From positions 11,327-75,326 of the forward strand of contig JASGFJ010000025.1 in NCBI GenBank assembly GCA_047605645.1: 64,000 nt of DNA, read 5' to 3'. This stretch comes from UBA1309 sp047605645. GTDB taxonomy: Bacteria; Bacteroidota; Bacteroidia; Bacteroidales; Dysgonomonadaceae. Both the position numbers and the translations under genes were made by a program. Shown in pieces: positions 63,969 through 64,000 of the stretch (positions within the stretch are counted from its first letter, which is position 1; every line of letters starts with the position of its first letter). The notes under the pieces were generated by a model that did no database searches, had not been told where the DNA came from, and worked only from the letters and a program-made list of their open reading frames with translations.

Positions 63969-64000
63969 GAAAACAGTCAAAAAAGGCAAGTAAATCAATT

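Overview
The window (about 42% G+C by eye) reads as a chromosomal segment of a Bacteroidota bacterium, most likely order Bacteroidales. The evidence is: many promoters with the Bacteroidota -7 motif TAnnTTTG, several with a -33 TTTG 19-21 bp upstream; a lipoprotein-type TamA (TamL); DUF4294 and DUF4476 proteins; a CarboxypepD_reg-type TonB-dependent outer-membrane protein; a three-gene biotin-dependent acyl-CoA carboxylase operon; and a murK-murQ pair. The species cannot be named from the sequence alone.

Positions 1-8932 (all minus) form a surface-polysaccharide locus of the ABC-transporter type. A WecA/MraY-family initiating transferase comes first, then an NAD-dependent sugar epimerase/dehydratase, the Wzm/Wzt exporter, a decayed glycosyltransferase and four family-2 glycosyltransferases, the last running off the left edge. 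After a 1-kb gap come a Wzx-type flippase placed directly behind metG, a PhnA-like zinc-ribbon protein, a secreted GH39-type glycosidase and 3-methyladenine glycosylase I.

Positions 17-34.6 kb are mostly housekeeping and envelope biogenesis: LptD; the carboxylase operon (beta subunit, biotin carboxylase, BCCP) behind a leader that resembles a diverged cobalamin riboswitch; an M13 metallopeptidase; era-prmA-(CtlX-like)-tamL; and yceD-rpmF-fabH. The CtlX-like protein appears to have lost its catalytic residues. Positions 34.6-46.5 kb hold an SDR oxidoreductase, PlsC, a UDP-glucuronate decarboxylase with a glycosyltransferase, a MltD-like transglycosylase, an M16 peptidase, a BamE-like/DUF4476 lipoprotein, Ung, a kelch lipoprotein and a prolyl oligopeptidase.

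Positions 47-60.7 kb form an accessory nutrient and envelope region: a TlpA-like thioredoxin protein plus a TonB-dependent receptor, a carboxylesterase, and a set (outer-membrane receptor, esterase, GH3 beta-glucosidase) lying just downstream of a Crp/Fnr-family regulator. Two FNR-type palindromes (TTGAT-N4-ATCAA) sit between the regulator and its putative target operon. The right end carries the muramic-acid recycling pair murK-murQ and a short ORF resembling the N-terminal domain of a type IIG restriction-modification enzyme, closed by a stop after 188 codons.

No tRNA, rRNA, CRISPR array, intact insertion sequence or prophage was seen. The most unusual signals are the riboswitch-like leader before the carboxylase operon, the FNR-box regulon, the catalytically dead CtlX homologue, the decayed glycosyltransferase, and three intergenic stretches built from wobbly short-word repeats, each with its own wording.
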